A DNA stretch of 64,000 bases from Calliphora vicina (GCF_958450345.1 NC_088780.1:172316726-172380725), one strand, 5' to 3'; shown: positions 21,722 to 31,386, counted from the first letter of the stretch. A program made the numbers and translations. The notes: generated by a model not told the origin, from the letters alone.

Positions 21722-22697
21722 TAGACTTGCCAACCGCCCAGTTTTCGTCGGGACAGACCAGTTTTAGAGTCGAATGTCCCGTGTCCCGGCGATACTCTGA
21801 ACGGGACGTCATTTGTCCCATTTTGAAAATAAACATAACTTTTTCATTAATTACCACAAAAAATATAAAAAAATAAAAAATTGGAAATACCGAAATACAA
21901 GGATGTTTTATTTTCTGAATATCACTATTTATGTTCCGAAAAACTCATCAGTAAACATTTTTTAACTTTCATGAAAAATAAATGGCACGATGCTCGCTCT
22001 AGGATGCTTGTACCTTTAGTTAAAGCTGAGTTGTCCCAATTTCTTTTTTATGTGACTGCTGTATTGTTTTACGCGAAATAAAAAATTATTGGCCCCACAA
22101 AAGCATTTCGTTCTAAATTAGAACCTCGTTTTACGCGAATTTGATTTACACGCTATTTTTTTGGGCCCAACAAACCGCGTAAATGGAGGCCTACCTGTAC
22201 TTTATTTTCTGAAATATAATATTTTCTAAAAACTGAATATCAATATTTAACAATATATTTAGTACATTAACTTCTATGAGTTCCGAAAAAACGCACTCAA
22301 TAAACTCAGCAGTAAACATTTTTTAACATTCATAAAAAATAAATGGCACGATACTCGCTCTAGGATGCTTGTACCATTAGTTAAAGCTGAGTTGTTGGTC
22401 CATTGAAATGGACTGAGTTTGTTGAATTTATAACTTCAAATAGTAATAAAAAAACTGATAAAAGCGATTAAAAATATAAATTTTAAATTAAGGACTGAAA
22501 TAATTAAACTTTATTAATTACAAGCTTAACCCGTTGCGCTTCGTTAAAATAAAAAAATGTGAAAGAAAAAAAATAAATTTTCAGACAAAGTTTGAAGTAT
22601 CTCGTTATTTTAGTTATCCAGATATTCAAAATTGACTATTTACTTTGTATGGGTTAGTGGTGTCCCGTTTTGGAAATTTCAAAAGGTGGCAAGTCTA
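21722..22697. mobile_element. hAT-like element with transposase scraps, TAGACTTGCCA termini
   Basis: Ends TAGACTTGCCA and ...TGGCAAGTCTA, with an exact 8-bp duplication AGCTAAAG at 21714-21721 and 22698-22705. Inside, 21881-22080 encodes a piece reading ARSRMLVPLVKAELSQF; a second degenerate copy of the same block lies at 22300-22400, so the interior is partly duplicated. GGCCTCCATTTACGCGG near 22165-22190 resembles a pogo/Tigger end and may be a third, separate insertion. Confidence 0.7.
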
Positions 22698-23030
22698 AGC
22701 TAAAGGCTAACCAATTATTGAAATGTTTGTTGGTAAAAACTAAACGGCAGGTATCAGAGTGTTACCGGGCGAAATTAGTATGTATTAGGTTTATCATAGG
22801 TATAGTTATGGCAGGGCAACCATAAATATGCTCTAAAAAAAGTATTTTATGCGCATAAAATATGCACTTAAAAACGAAAAATATGCTATTAAAATATAAA
22901 AAATATGCACTTAAAAATAGTTGGTTATTGTTTGATTTCAAAATTTCATTAAAAAAATATATATGAAGTAAATAAAATATTGAGCTCATAAATTAAAATT
23001 GGTTATTATAGGATTTAATTTCGATTTTAG

Positions 23031-23552
23031 TGAATTTGGAACTACATGAAAATAGTTTGATTCAATTCATTTTATTATATTTAGCAATAAATTACTATGT
23101 GTTTACTTAAGTTTTAAAATGTTTAAACTAAATCTTTGTTTTAGATTTCTTAATCAATTGATTTGTCTCATCTTTTAAACTTTATTAATATCTGAATACG
23201 GCTTCTAAAAATGACAAAATATTGGAGCTGACGTCACCAAAAATTGGTCGATTCAATGCCAAGACGATTAAAAGAAGTCATTAAAAGGATAGGCTACTCC
23301 ACAAAATATTAAACTATTAAAAAAACTATTTTCCTATTAATAATTAGAAACTGTGTGAATTTGGAACTACATGAAAATAGTTTGATTCAATTCATTTTAT
23401 TATATTTAGCAATAAATTACTATGTGTTTACTTAAGTTTTAAAATGTTTAAACTAAATCTTTGTTTTAGATTTCCGAGTTTCTTAGACAATCTTAATCAA
23501 TTGATTTGTCTCATCTTTTAAACTTTATTAATATCTGAATACGGCTTCTAAA
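23031..23552. repeat. Direct duplication flanking a Tc1-like fragment
   Basis: The segment from TTTGGAACTACATGAAAATA to TACGGCTTCTAAAA occurs at 23033-23212 and again at about 23357-23552. Between the copies lies a 150-bp piece (23207-23357) that repeats the 3' end of the Tc1-like remnant at 20137-20293. The second copy carries a short extra CCGAGTTTCTTAGACAAT-like insert. Confidence 0.7.
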
Positions 23553-23842
23553 ATTTAAATAGAATTATAAAAAAGCCTTACAATAGTGGAATGACTGCAA
23601 TAATAAAATATAAAAAACTTTTTATTCAAGTTTTAACATTGGGACTCAAAATTTCCATGTTTCTCCCTTTCTTATCCATTGTATCGTCTGTCGATATCCA
23701 CGTATATTGTTTTTTAATGATTTCTTAATAACTTTTTTTTACAAGTTATGTAAATACATATATCAATGGGTTTTGAACGCGAAATTTTCGATGGATCTTA
23801 ATATTCTGAACATCTGTTGAATACTTATTCAATTTTACATTA

Positions 23843-24835
23843 GTGGTAAACTATTACTGCCCAACCATACTAAAGCTATTTTGTTTGGAGATTCTGAGAG
23901 ATATTTTCATGGCTTTGATATTTCTATTGGGGGAACTATCATTGATATTGTTAATAGGATGAGATGTTTAGGTATATATATTGATGGGCATTTAAATTTT
24001 GCTGGCCATGTTGATCATATTAGTTTCCGTATTTCTGGTATTTTGCGTAGAATTTATTCAACGAGCATTTACTTGCCTTGTCGTGTTAGAACACTTTTGG
24101 CACGTACTGTGTTGATGCCGCAGATTTTATATGGCATTGAGAATGTTTCGGGTACTTTGATCTCTATTACTTCTCGATTGAATCGCATTGTAAACACGAT
24201 TGTACGATATGTTTATGGTATTCGTAGGCGTGACCATATATCGGGGTATGTGCAACGATTTCTTGGCTGTACTTTTGATAATTTTGTGCGTTTGCGTAAT
24301 TTGCTTTTTTTCAACAGGGCCATTAGAAGAGGGGTCCCACAACAATTTTGCTCAAGATTTAATTTTTTGCATTCGTCTAGAAACCCACAGATTTTTATAC
24401 CGAGGATTAATAACTCCGTTTTTGAAAGATCATTTGTTGTAAGAGTGGCTCGTCGGTGGAACTATTTGCCCTTGGAACTCCGTGTGTTTTCTCACTCTAA
24501 CAATGCTTTTCGTCTTAAGTTGTCTCAAAGTCTTATTAATTTGTAGTCAATTCTCTAATTCTATCTAATATATAGTCAAATTATGATTCGGATATTGATA
24601 TATATATATTTATTTCTATTTAATTTGCCTTTACGCTGTTTTGGGATTATTTTGCAAAAACTCTTTCATCTAACTTTTACTTTTTTAGGTTTGGGAACCA
24701 CAGATTAAATGTTGTGTAAACTAATTATTCTTTGAATTGTTATTTATTATTCAGGAGTATATCTTTGTAATATAAGTTTATTGGCCTTAAGAGGCTTTTT
24801 ATATTACTGTTTTAAATAAATAAAAATAAATATGT
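23843..24835 (+). pseudogene. 5'-truncated LINE, end of reverse transcriptase ORF and 3' UTR
   Basis: An open frame from about 23845 to 24546 starts within the reverse transcriptase (SGKLLLPNHTKAILFG) and continues MRCLGIYIDGHLNFAGHVDH, VLMPQILYGIENVSG and NRIVNTIVRYVYGIRRRDHI, the usual C-terminal part of non-LTR ORF2 proteins. It lacks everything up to and including the YxDD box, as expected from 5' truncation. The frame ends at TAG 24544-24546 and an AT-rich 3' UTR follows to an A-rich tail near 24820-24835. I cannot place the clade. The frame is still open over 220 codons, so the insertion is fairly young. Confidence 0.75.
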
Positions 24836-25402
24836 AGCTGTCTCAAGCTGCCTTAAATTCCTTCTTTTAAATGTATCCAAAAATTTGTTATGAAGTTGCC
24901 CATAATAACATACAATTTTGGAATTTTCTTTTAATTTTTTACGTATTTTTACTATTTGTTAAATATTAATATTTGTGTGTGTATATTTATAATTTAATTG
25001 AAATATATGTAAACTAAGCACCCTTAAGTCAACGAAAATTCTATGAAGATAAGTCGATTATGGGTACTCTATTTTTGTATTTAAGTAGCTTAGACCAATT
25101 ATCATTGGACCTCAACAAAATAGTAAAATATAGAAATGAAAAATTACAATACAAACAATAAAATTATATCAGGAAAATAAAATAATGAAAAATAAAAGAA
25201 AATATGCAACAAAAATATGCAGTTATGAGTTAAATATGCAAAAATATGCTATAAAACGCAAAATATGCAGTAAAGAGCAAAATATGCACTAACAAATAGA
25301 TGCCAAAATTCTTAAAATTGACTGAAACGGATATATAACTAACTCATATGTTTATACGACGCACAGCAAAAAATATGATATTGCATATTTTTGGTTGCCC
25401 TG

Positions 25403-25827
25403 GTTATGGGTCATTGCCTAGTTAGAGCTAGGAATAGGTCTGCCAGATCTTGGCTTATTTTCGGTTCTATTGGTGTTATTATAATTTTTTATGATCGTCT
25501 GTAATTAGGCCCTAATTTTGGATAGCAAAAAAAATTTTATACTTTATACTTTAAATAAAACATTTATACTTTAAATAAAACATTGGTTTTATTTAATTAT
25601 AATTTATATTTTAAAGTTTATTTAAACAATGTAACTGAAATAAATGTGGTTGATGTAATAAATAATAATAAATGTAAATAGTACAGGTCAAAGTAAATTA
25701 ATTATATTAATTTACTTTGGTACCGGTATATTAGAAAATGATAGAAATCACGGTAGTATAAAATAGTAGTAACGTGACCACGTTCACATATACCTGATAA
25801 TTTTTTTATCATGATAAACGTCAATAG
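25403..25827. other. No gene seen between TEs
   Basis: AT-rich spacer. It contains the 31-bp palindromic micro-element at 25689-25719. Confidence 0.4.
25689..25719. mobile_element. Palindromic micro-element (family B termini only), 31 bp
   Basis: Fourteen bases CAAAGTAAATTAAT, a TAT spacer, and the reverse complement of the fourteen. Flanks are GTACAGGT (25681-25688) and GTACCGGT (25720-25727), a 7-of-8 match. Confidence 0.65.
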
Positions 25828-26221
25828 CAGGGCACACTAAAAAATGTGACTGCGATGAAACAACTGATTATTTTTATACCCTTCAGCTTCGTGAGAAGGG
25901 TATATATAAGTTTGTCATTCCGTTTGTAATTTCTACATTTTTCATTTCCGACCCTATAAAGTATATATATTCTGGATCCTTATAGATAGCGGAGTCGATT
26001 AAGCCATGTCCGTCTGTCTGTCCGTCTGTCTGTTGAAATCAATTTTCTGAAGGCCCCAGATATCTCCGGGATCCAAATCTTCAACAATTCTGTCAGACAT
26101 ACTTTCGAGAATTTTGCTATTTAAAATCAGCAAAATCCGTCCATAAATAACGGAGATATGAGCAAAAATCCGAGACAACCTCTGAAAATTTCATCAAAAA
26201 ACACAATGTATTGCATGCTTT

Positions 26222-26720
26222 GACAAAAAAGCAACAAAACGTATGTTTTTGGATGTGCATGCTTTGCGTATTTTGTTTTTTCTGTGTTTTGTTTCTTTTG
26301 GCGTTGTTGTTGTTTTTTAAACGTTTGTTTGGTTGTGTGTTGGTTTTTTTTGACAAAAAAGCAACAAAACGTATGTTTTTGGATGTGCATGCTTTGCGTA
26401 TTTTGTTTTTTTTTTTGTGTTTTGTTTCTTTTGGCGTTGTTGTTGTTTTTTATACAACTAAACGTTTGTTTGGTTGTGTGTTGGTTTTTTTGACAAAACA
26501 GCAACAAATCGTATGTTTGGATGTGCATGCTTTGCGTATTTTGTTTTTCTTTTGTGTTTTGTTTCTTTTGGCGTTGTTGTTTTTTAAACAATTAAACGTA
26601 TGTTTGGATGTGTGTTGGTTTCATTCAAAGTAAATTAATTTACTTTGGTTTCATTGGCTCGCGTATTTTGTTTTTTCTTTTGGTGTTTTGTTTCGTTTGG
26701 CGTTGTTGTTTTTTGTGTTC
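26222..26720. repeat. Tandem array, 130-140 bp units, about 3.5 copies
   Basis: Units begin GACAAAAAAGCAACAAAACG at 26222 and 26352 and GACAAAACAGCAAC at 26492. Each continues GATGTGCATGCTTTGCGTAT, TTTTGGCGTTGTTGTT and TTTGGTTGTGTGTTGG. The last unit is partial and interrupted by the 22-bp micro-element at 26626. Long open frames over it on both strands reflect its periodic composition, not a gene. Confidence 0.8.
26626..26647. mobile_element. Palindromic micro-element (family B termini only), 22 bp
   Basis: CAAAGTAAATT joined directly to its reverse complement. Exact 8-bp flanking duplication GTTTCATT at 26618-26625 and 26648-26655. Confidence 0.75.
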
Positions 26721-26770
26721 TTGATAAATTTAGGATGATGTACGCTGAAAGTGGGCAATGTACATACATA

Positions 26771-28340
26771 CAGTCAGCGTCTAAAGAAAGTGTACAACTT
26801 GTTTTTACATTTAAAACATTTTATTTACATATTAAAAAACTATTTTTTCTCCAGTTCTAGTATATTTAATAAAACATTTAATTGTTCTCTTGCAATATAT
26901 AAACGAAAAACTAAACTAGTTCAACTGCAACAAAAACAGTAACAACAAAACCAAAAATACTCCATTTTTAACGCGTCAAAAGAAAGTGTACAGTTTAGGG
27001 AAATTAGAAGAAAAAACGTGTTTAGTATTTTATTTGACATCTTTTGGGTTTTAAAACAGTTGCAAGCCTCCTTGGCATTGTTTCTACCAATTTTGATGTC
27101 ACCTATGTTGGGATTTTGAACCACTCTTCCTTCAGGATTTCGTGTAGAGAGTCATTGCTGGTAATATTTCATTTTCTGATCTGTCTGTCAAAATGCTCCC
27201 ACAGATGTTCAATGGGATTAATGTTCGGTGACTGTGGGGGGTGTTCCAGTTGTTTCGGTGTATGACACAACAACCATTCTTTAACAAGTTAAGAAGTATG
27301 CTTCGGATCGTTGTCCTGTTGGAAGATCCAGATTCGATCTAGATTTAATTTTCTAATGATGGGTTCCATATTTTCTATAAGAATCGGTTTTGCTCATCAA
27401 ACTATCAATAAATATGAGTTTTCCCATGCCACTTGCAGCCATACACCCCCACACCATCACCTAACCACCACCATGCTTTACGGTGGATAGTACATTTTTT
27501 GGTCGAACTCTTGATTTTTGCTTCTCCAAATTTTACTCCTTTTTTTACTTCGAAAAATCTCAAACTTGCTTTCGTCCGTAAACAGCACATTATTCCAAAA
27601 CAATTTTCTTGGTTTTTATACCTGTTTGCGAATTCTCGAAGTCGCTCTTTATTTCGTTTGGAAATGTGGGGTTATTCTCTCGGAACTCCACCATATAGAG
27701 CATTTGGGTGTAGCGCTCGGCGAACCGTACTGTTACTAACTCTCACTCCAGACGAATCTGTTAATTCTTCGCATAATTTTACTGCACTTAGTGTGAATAC
27801 TTTCTTCACTGCTCTCACAATCGATCGTATTTCAAGGTTGTTAAGGCGTTTTGGTGTTCCGGCACGTTGCTGATCTTCTAAAATTCTAAATTTTTTTGTT
27901 TGTCTATAATTTTTTTTTACAGTATTATGGCTTCTTCCTATTACAGAGGAGATTTCACGTGAATATTTGCCTTCATTTTTAAATTTTATGACTTACTTTC
28001 TTGTTTCAATTGCAGTTTGTTTTCCCATTTTGGTTTTAAAGTTCTCGCGATCAAACAAGAAAAGCTACTATCTTAAAATCTCGAGACTAACAGCAAGATC
28101 CACAAAAAATTATAATCTAGGCAAAAATAAAGAATAACAATATATTTTTTTACGTAGCTAGAAAAATCTTATTGCAATTCTAAATGTGTACACTTTTTTC
28201 TGACGCGTTAAAAATGGAGTATTTTTGGTTTTGTTGCAAGAGAACAATTAAATGTTTTGGAGAAAAAATTGTTTTTTAATATGTAAATAAAATGTTTTAA
28301 ATGTAAAAACAAGTTGTACACTTTCTTTAGACGCTGACTG
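26771..28340 (-). mobile_element. Tc1-like transposon (family 4), full ends, broken transposase
   Basis: Ends CAGTCAGCGTCTAAAGAAAG at both sides, flanked by TA (26769-26770, 28341-28342). The inverted repeats extend over about 200 bp with indels. Each contains an inner copy of the motif (GCGTCAAAAGAAAGTGTACA at 26973; its relative at 28185-28207), an IR/DR arrangement as in Sleeping Beauty-type elements. It sits inside the Helitron-like element. Confidence 0.85.
27022..28028 (-). pseudogene. Tc1-family DD34E transposase, multiple stops
   Basis: Starts MGKQTAIETRK at 28028 and ends MPRRLATVLKPKRCQIKY at 27022. Recognisable blocks are the N-terminal helix-turn-helix (REISSVIGRSHNTVKKNY), the link RAGTPKRLNNLEIRSI, NVLFTDESKF with the first Asp, WIFQQDNDPKH with the second Asp, and PPQSPNINPIEHLWEHFDRQ with the Glu; 34 positions lie between the second Asp and Glu. 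In-frame stops (for example after DNDPKHTS) and frameshifts break it; the span is 1007 nt, not a multiple of three. Confidence 0.85.
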
Positions 28341-28518
28341 TATATACTAATTATAAAAAAATAATAATGCATCCACAACAAAGGTGAAGGGTATATAAGA
28401 TTCGGCATAGCCGAATATAGCACTCTTACTTGTTTTTATTCAGATTGAATTGTCAATTCACAATTTTGTATTGTTGTATTTGTTGTAGTTATGCAGTCAC
28501 CTTTTTAAGTGTGCCCTG

Positions 28519-28633
28519 GACAGGGGCAAGGCGAATTCATATAAGGTGTCCTCATTAGCCCAGCTGATTTATCCAAACTGTCAATGTTTGTGTTGGTGCG
28601 CGTGCAAGGTGAATTTATATACAAGGTGGTGTC
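28519..28633 (+). mobile_element. Family D-like fragments
   Basis: CAAGGCGAATTCATATAAGG near 28527, with CAGCTG about 35 bp in, and CAAGGTGAATTTATATACAA near 28605 resemble family D termini. No complete element or duplication is defined. Confidence 0.45.
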
Positions 28634-28800
28634 CAAGGTGCATTTAATAAGGTGCCATCGGCAGCACAGCTGATTATAGAAATAGCACGCACAAATGTCA
28701 AACTACATATATACAAAATATTCGCCCGTACGTCCGTATGTCAAATTCTATATATAAAAAATAAATTAATTCGCCTGTATTTATTTTAATTCGCCACTGC
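28634..28800 (-). mobile_element. Family A fragment
   Basis: Starts CAAGGTGCATTTAATAAGGT; stops at ATTCGCCACTGCT without the GTCACC...CGCCTTG terminus. Confidence 0.6.
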
Positions 28801-28802
28801 TC

Positions 28803-29053
28803 AAGGCGTATTTAGCAAGGTGACAGCAGTGGCGAATTGAAATAAATACAGGCGAATTCACTTATATTTTATATATAGGTGCCATAAGGTGCCATCGGCA
28901 GCACAGCTGATTATAGAAATAGCACGCATAAATGTCTAACTACATATATAAAAAATATTCGCCCGTATGTCAAACTCTATATATAAAAAATAAGTGAATT
29001 CGCCTGTATTTATTTCAATTCGCCACTGCTGTCACCTTGTTAAATACGCCTTG
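28803..29053. mobile_element. Family A copy with two left ends (palindromic rearrangement)
   Basis: Both termini are the A left end (CAAGGCGTATTTA... and ...TAAATACGCCTTG). A plus-orientation left arm (28803-28875) is fused to a minus-orientation copy (about 28880-29053). Confidence 0.6.
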
Positions 29054-29082
29054 TGTAAACATAAACAAAGTTTGACATATAG

Positions 29083-29273
29083 CAAGGTGCATTTAATAAG
29101 GTGCCATCGGCAGCACAGCTGATTATAGAAATAGCTCGCACAAATGTCAAACTACATATATAAAAAATATTCGCCCATACGTCCGTATGTCAAACTCTAT
29201 ATATAAAAAATAAGTGAATTCGCCTGTATTTATTTCAATTCGCCACTGCTGTCACCTTGTTAAATACGCCTTG
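29083..29273 (-). mobile_element. Family A hAT-MITE, 191 bp
   Basis: Exact 8-bp duplication ACATATAG at 29075-29082 and 29274-29281, inside the family C fragment. Confidence 0.8.
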
Positions 29274-29332
29274 ACATATAGTGTACATAAAACCAGAGCG
29301 AATAAAGAAACAGCTGATTTTATGCACTCACC

Positions 29333-29564
29333 CAAAGTACATCTATAAAGTAGTCTAAGTAGAACAGCTGACTATTTTTTTACTTTGGTCTGAACTGTCA
29401 ATTCACTTGTGGTTGTTGTGGCGAAAAATACAACAAGCCCAAAAGCAAAAACAACAACAGGCAACTTTGACAGCTCAGACCTTAAACCAAAAACAAAATT
29501 GCTTGTGGTTTTTGTAAATGTTGTATTTGTTGTAGTACTGTCGCTACTTTATTAATTTACTTTG
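29333..29564 (-). mobile_element. Family B hAT-MITE, 232 bp
   Basis: Ends CAAAGTACATCTATAAAGTA and ...TTAATTTACTTTG. Exact duplication CACTCACC at 29325-29332 and 29565-29572, in the C terminus. Confidence 0.8.
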
Positions 29565-29660
29565 CACTCACCTTGTTAATACGCCTTGCCTTGGCTTTTA
29601 TGTTTCTTGTAGCATTCGCCGCAACAAACACAAAATAATTGACAGCTCAAACATCTAAAC

Positions 29661-29802
29661 CAAAGTAAATTAATAAAGTAGCTGTCAAAGTTGCCTGTTG
29701 TTGTTTTTGCTTTTGGGCTTGTTGTATTGTGAATTGACAGTTCAGACCAAAGTAAAAAAATAGTCAGCTGTTCTACTGAGTCTACTTTATTAATTTACTT
29801 TG
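29661..29802 (+). mobile_element. Family B hAT-MITE, 142-bp deletion form
   Basis: Termini intact but the interior between AAAGTAG and CTGTCAAAGTTGCC is deleted. Exact duplication ATCTAAAC at 29653-29660 and 29803-29810. Confidence 0.75.
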
Positions 29803-29828
29803 ATCTAAACAACATTAATCAGCTGTGC

Positions 29829-30019
29829 CAAGGCGTATTTAAAAGGTGACAGCAGTGGCGAATTGAAATAAATACAGGCGAATTCATTTATTTTTTATAT
29901 ATAGAGTTTGACATACGGGCGTACGGGCGAATATTTTTTTATATATGCAGTTTGACATTTGTGCGAGCTATTTCTATAATCAGCTGTGCTGACGATGGCA
30001 CCTTATTAAATGCACCTTG
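29829..30019 (+). mobile_element. Family A hAT-MITE, 191 bp
   Basis: Exact duplication AGCTGTGC at 29821-29828 and 30020-30027. Confidence 0.8.
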
Positions 30020-30039
30020 AGCTGTGCTATCAACACCAC

Positions 30040-30230
30040 CAAGGCGTATTTAACAAGGTGACAGCAGTGGCGAATTGAAATAAATACAGGCGAATTCACT
30101 TATTTTTTATATATGGAGTTTGACATAATGGCGTTCCGGCGAATATTTTTTATATATGCAGTTTGACATTATCGCGTGTTAGTTCTGTAATAAGCTTTTC
30201 TCGTGAGGTCACCTTATTAGATTCGCCTTG
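30040..30230 (+). mobile_element. Family A variant with a divergent right half
   Basis: The left half is normal A. The right half reads GACATTATCGCGTGTTAGTT...TCGTGAGGTCACCTTATTAG-ATTCGCCTTG, and the CAGCTG box is replaced by AAGCTT. Exact duplication AACACCAC at 30032-30039 and 30231-30238. A fragment of the same variant lies at 42490-42604. Confidence 0.75.
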
Positions 30231-30308
30231 AACACCACCTGAAATATAAATTCGCCTTGAAATGCACCTTGATATGTATATTTTGTTGTAGAAATGCAAC
30301 CATCTTGT

Positions 30309-30684
30309 CAAGGCGTATTTAACAAGGTGACAGCCAAGGTGCATTTAATAAGGTGCCATCGACAGCACAGCTGATTATAGAAATAGCTCGCACAAATGTC
30401 AAACTACATATATAAAAAATATTCGCCCGTACGTCCGTATGTCAAACTCTATATATAAAAAATAAGTGAATTCGCCTGTATTTATTTCAATTCGCCACTG
30501 CTGTCACCTTGTTAAATACGCCTTGGTGACAGCAGTGGCGAATTGAAATAAATACAGGCGAATTCACTTATTTTTTATATATAGAGTTTGACATACGGGC
30601 GTACGGGCTAATATTTTTTATATATGTAGTTTGACATTTGTGCGTACTATTTCTATAATCAGCTGTGCTGCCGATGGCACCTTG
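30309..30684 (+). mobile_element. Family A hAT-MITE hosting an inverted family A copy
   Basis: Exact duplication CATCTTGT at 30301-30308 and 30685-30692. Like 8417-8593, its right end is the short GGCACCTTG form. Confidence 0.75.
30335..30525 (-). mobile_element. Family A hAT-MITE inside family A
   Basis: Exact duplication GTGACAGC at 30327-30334 and 30526-30533, 25 bp into the host. Confidence 0.8.
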
Positions 30685-30705
30685 CATCTTGTTAAGTGTT
30701 CCCTG

Positions 30706-30938
30706 CAAAGTAAATTAAAAAAGTAGACTCAGTAGAACAGCTGACTATTTTTTTTACATTGGTCTGAACTGTCAATTCACTTGTGGTTGTTGTGGCGAAA
30801 AATACAACAAGCCCAAAAGCAAAAACAACAACAGGCAACTTTGACAGCTCAGACTTTAAACCAAAAACAAAATTGCTTGTGGTTTTTGTAAATGTTGTAT
30901 TTGTTGTAGTAGTGTCGCTACTTTATTAATTTACTTTG
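30706..30938 (-). mobile_element. Family B hAT-MITE, 233 bp
   Basis: Exact duplication GTTCCCTG at 30698-30705 and 30939-30946. Confidence 0.8.
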
Positions 30939-30946
30939 GTTCCCTG

Positions 30947-31386
30947 CTATATACAGAAAGTGTTTCTTGTTGTTTTAGGGTGGATAATAATTTAACAAAT
31001 TGTTCAGATTTATTTAACAATTTTCTTTAGCATTTTATTTAGATTATTGTAATTACAGTAAGCTTACTAAAAATTCGACAAAGAAAAAAAATCTTGTATG
31101 GGCCTAACATAATTTTCAAAAAAGATTTCAGTTCGAGACTAAAATTCACATCAACTTAAACAAAATTGGACTATAACAATTGAATCATCCAAATGTCTTT
31201 TCATTAAAACTAAAAGAACAAATTAGCGAAATTGAAAATTTTGACTGAATTATCGTCTAAATTTTTAAAGAACAAGTAAGACTTATGAATACATCAAATT
31301 AAGAATAATATCAAATAGTTATTTAGACTGCTGGATATATATTAAGCCACATATAAATACAACTGATGCAGTAAAAGTACAACGAA
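30947..31386 (+). other. Upstream region of the USP22-type gene
   Basis: About 440 bp of AT-rich DNA between the last MITE and the start codon. It should contain the promoter and 5' UTR; TATATATTAAGCC near 31335 is the only TATA-like sequence and is weak evidence in such AT-rich DNA. Confidence 0.35.

Larger units (their letters stand above)
22812..25402. mobile_element. Large hAT-like element, CAGGGCAACC termini, hosting other repeats
   Basis: Ends CAGGGCAACCA and ...TGGTTGCCCTG. GTTATGG is repeated at 22805-22811 and 25403-25409, a 7-bp match. Both subterminal zones are arrays of AAATATGC (22827-22920 and 25200-25390), as often seen for transposase binding sites. The interior holds a duplicated AT-rich segment, a Tc1-like 3' fragment and a LINE 3' end. 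No hAT transposase is visible. Confidence 0.6.
25869..28437 (+). mobile_element. Helitron/Helentron-like element hosting a Tc1-like transposon
   Basis: Left end ATACCCTTCAGCTTCGTGAG-AAGGGTATA (stem-loop), then TAAGTTTGTCATTCCGTTTG, a TCCGTCTGTC microsatellite at 26010-26030 and a central tandem array (26222-26720). Right end: GGTGAAGGGTATATAAG, hairpin ATTCGGC-ata-GCCGAAT, then CTCTTACTTG in a T run. The host family E copy is cut in its T run with no target duplication. Stem-loops at the end, microsatellite core and T-rich insertion fit Helentron-type non-autonomous elements; no Rep/helicase is present, so class is inferred. Confidence 0.55.
25828..28518 (+). mobile_element. Family E hAT-MITE split by a Helitron-like element
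   Basis: The left piece CAGGGCACACTAAAAAATGT...CAACTGATTATTTTT (25828-25868) and the right piece ATTCAGATTGAATTGTCAAT...AAGTGTGCCCTG (28438-28518) join to a normal family E sequence (compare 42158-42382 in reverse). Everything between belongs to the Helitron-like insertion. Confidence 0.65.
29054..29588 (-). mobile_element. Family C fragment hosting A and B copies
   Basis: TGTAAACATAAACAAAGTTT...GACATATAG, then TGTACATAAAACCAGAGCGA...CAGCTGATTTTATGCACTCACC, then TTGTTAATACGCCTTG. The left part of C is missing. Confidence 0.6.

Noticed and set aside
22085..22200. Independent pogo/Tigger-like transposon
   Set aside because: Only end-like motifs (CCTCGTTTTACGCGA, GGCCTCCATTTACGCGG) are present; too little for a separate call.
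26117..26860. Open frames of up to 154 codons rich in Cys/Phe or Lys/Gln/Asn
   Set aside because: They follow the 130-140 bp tandem repeat and its low-complexity composition; no domain is visible.
27044..27873. Plus-strand open frames over 27.0-27.9 kb
   Set aside because: Antisense shadows of the minus-strand Tc1-like transposase.
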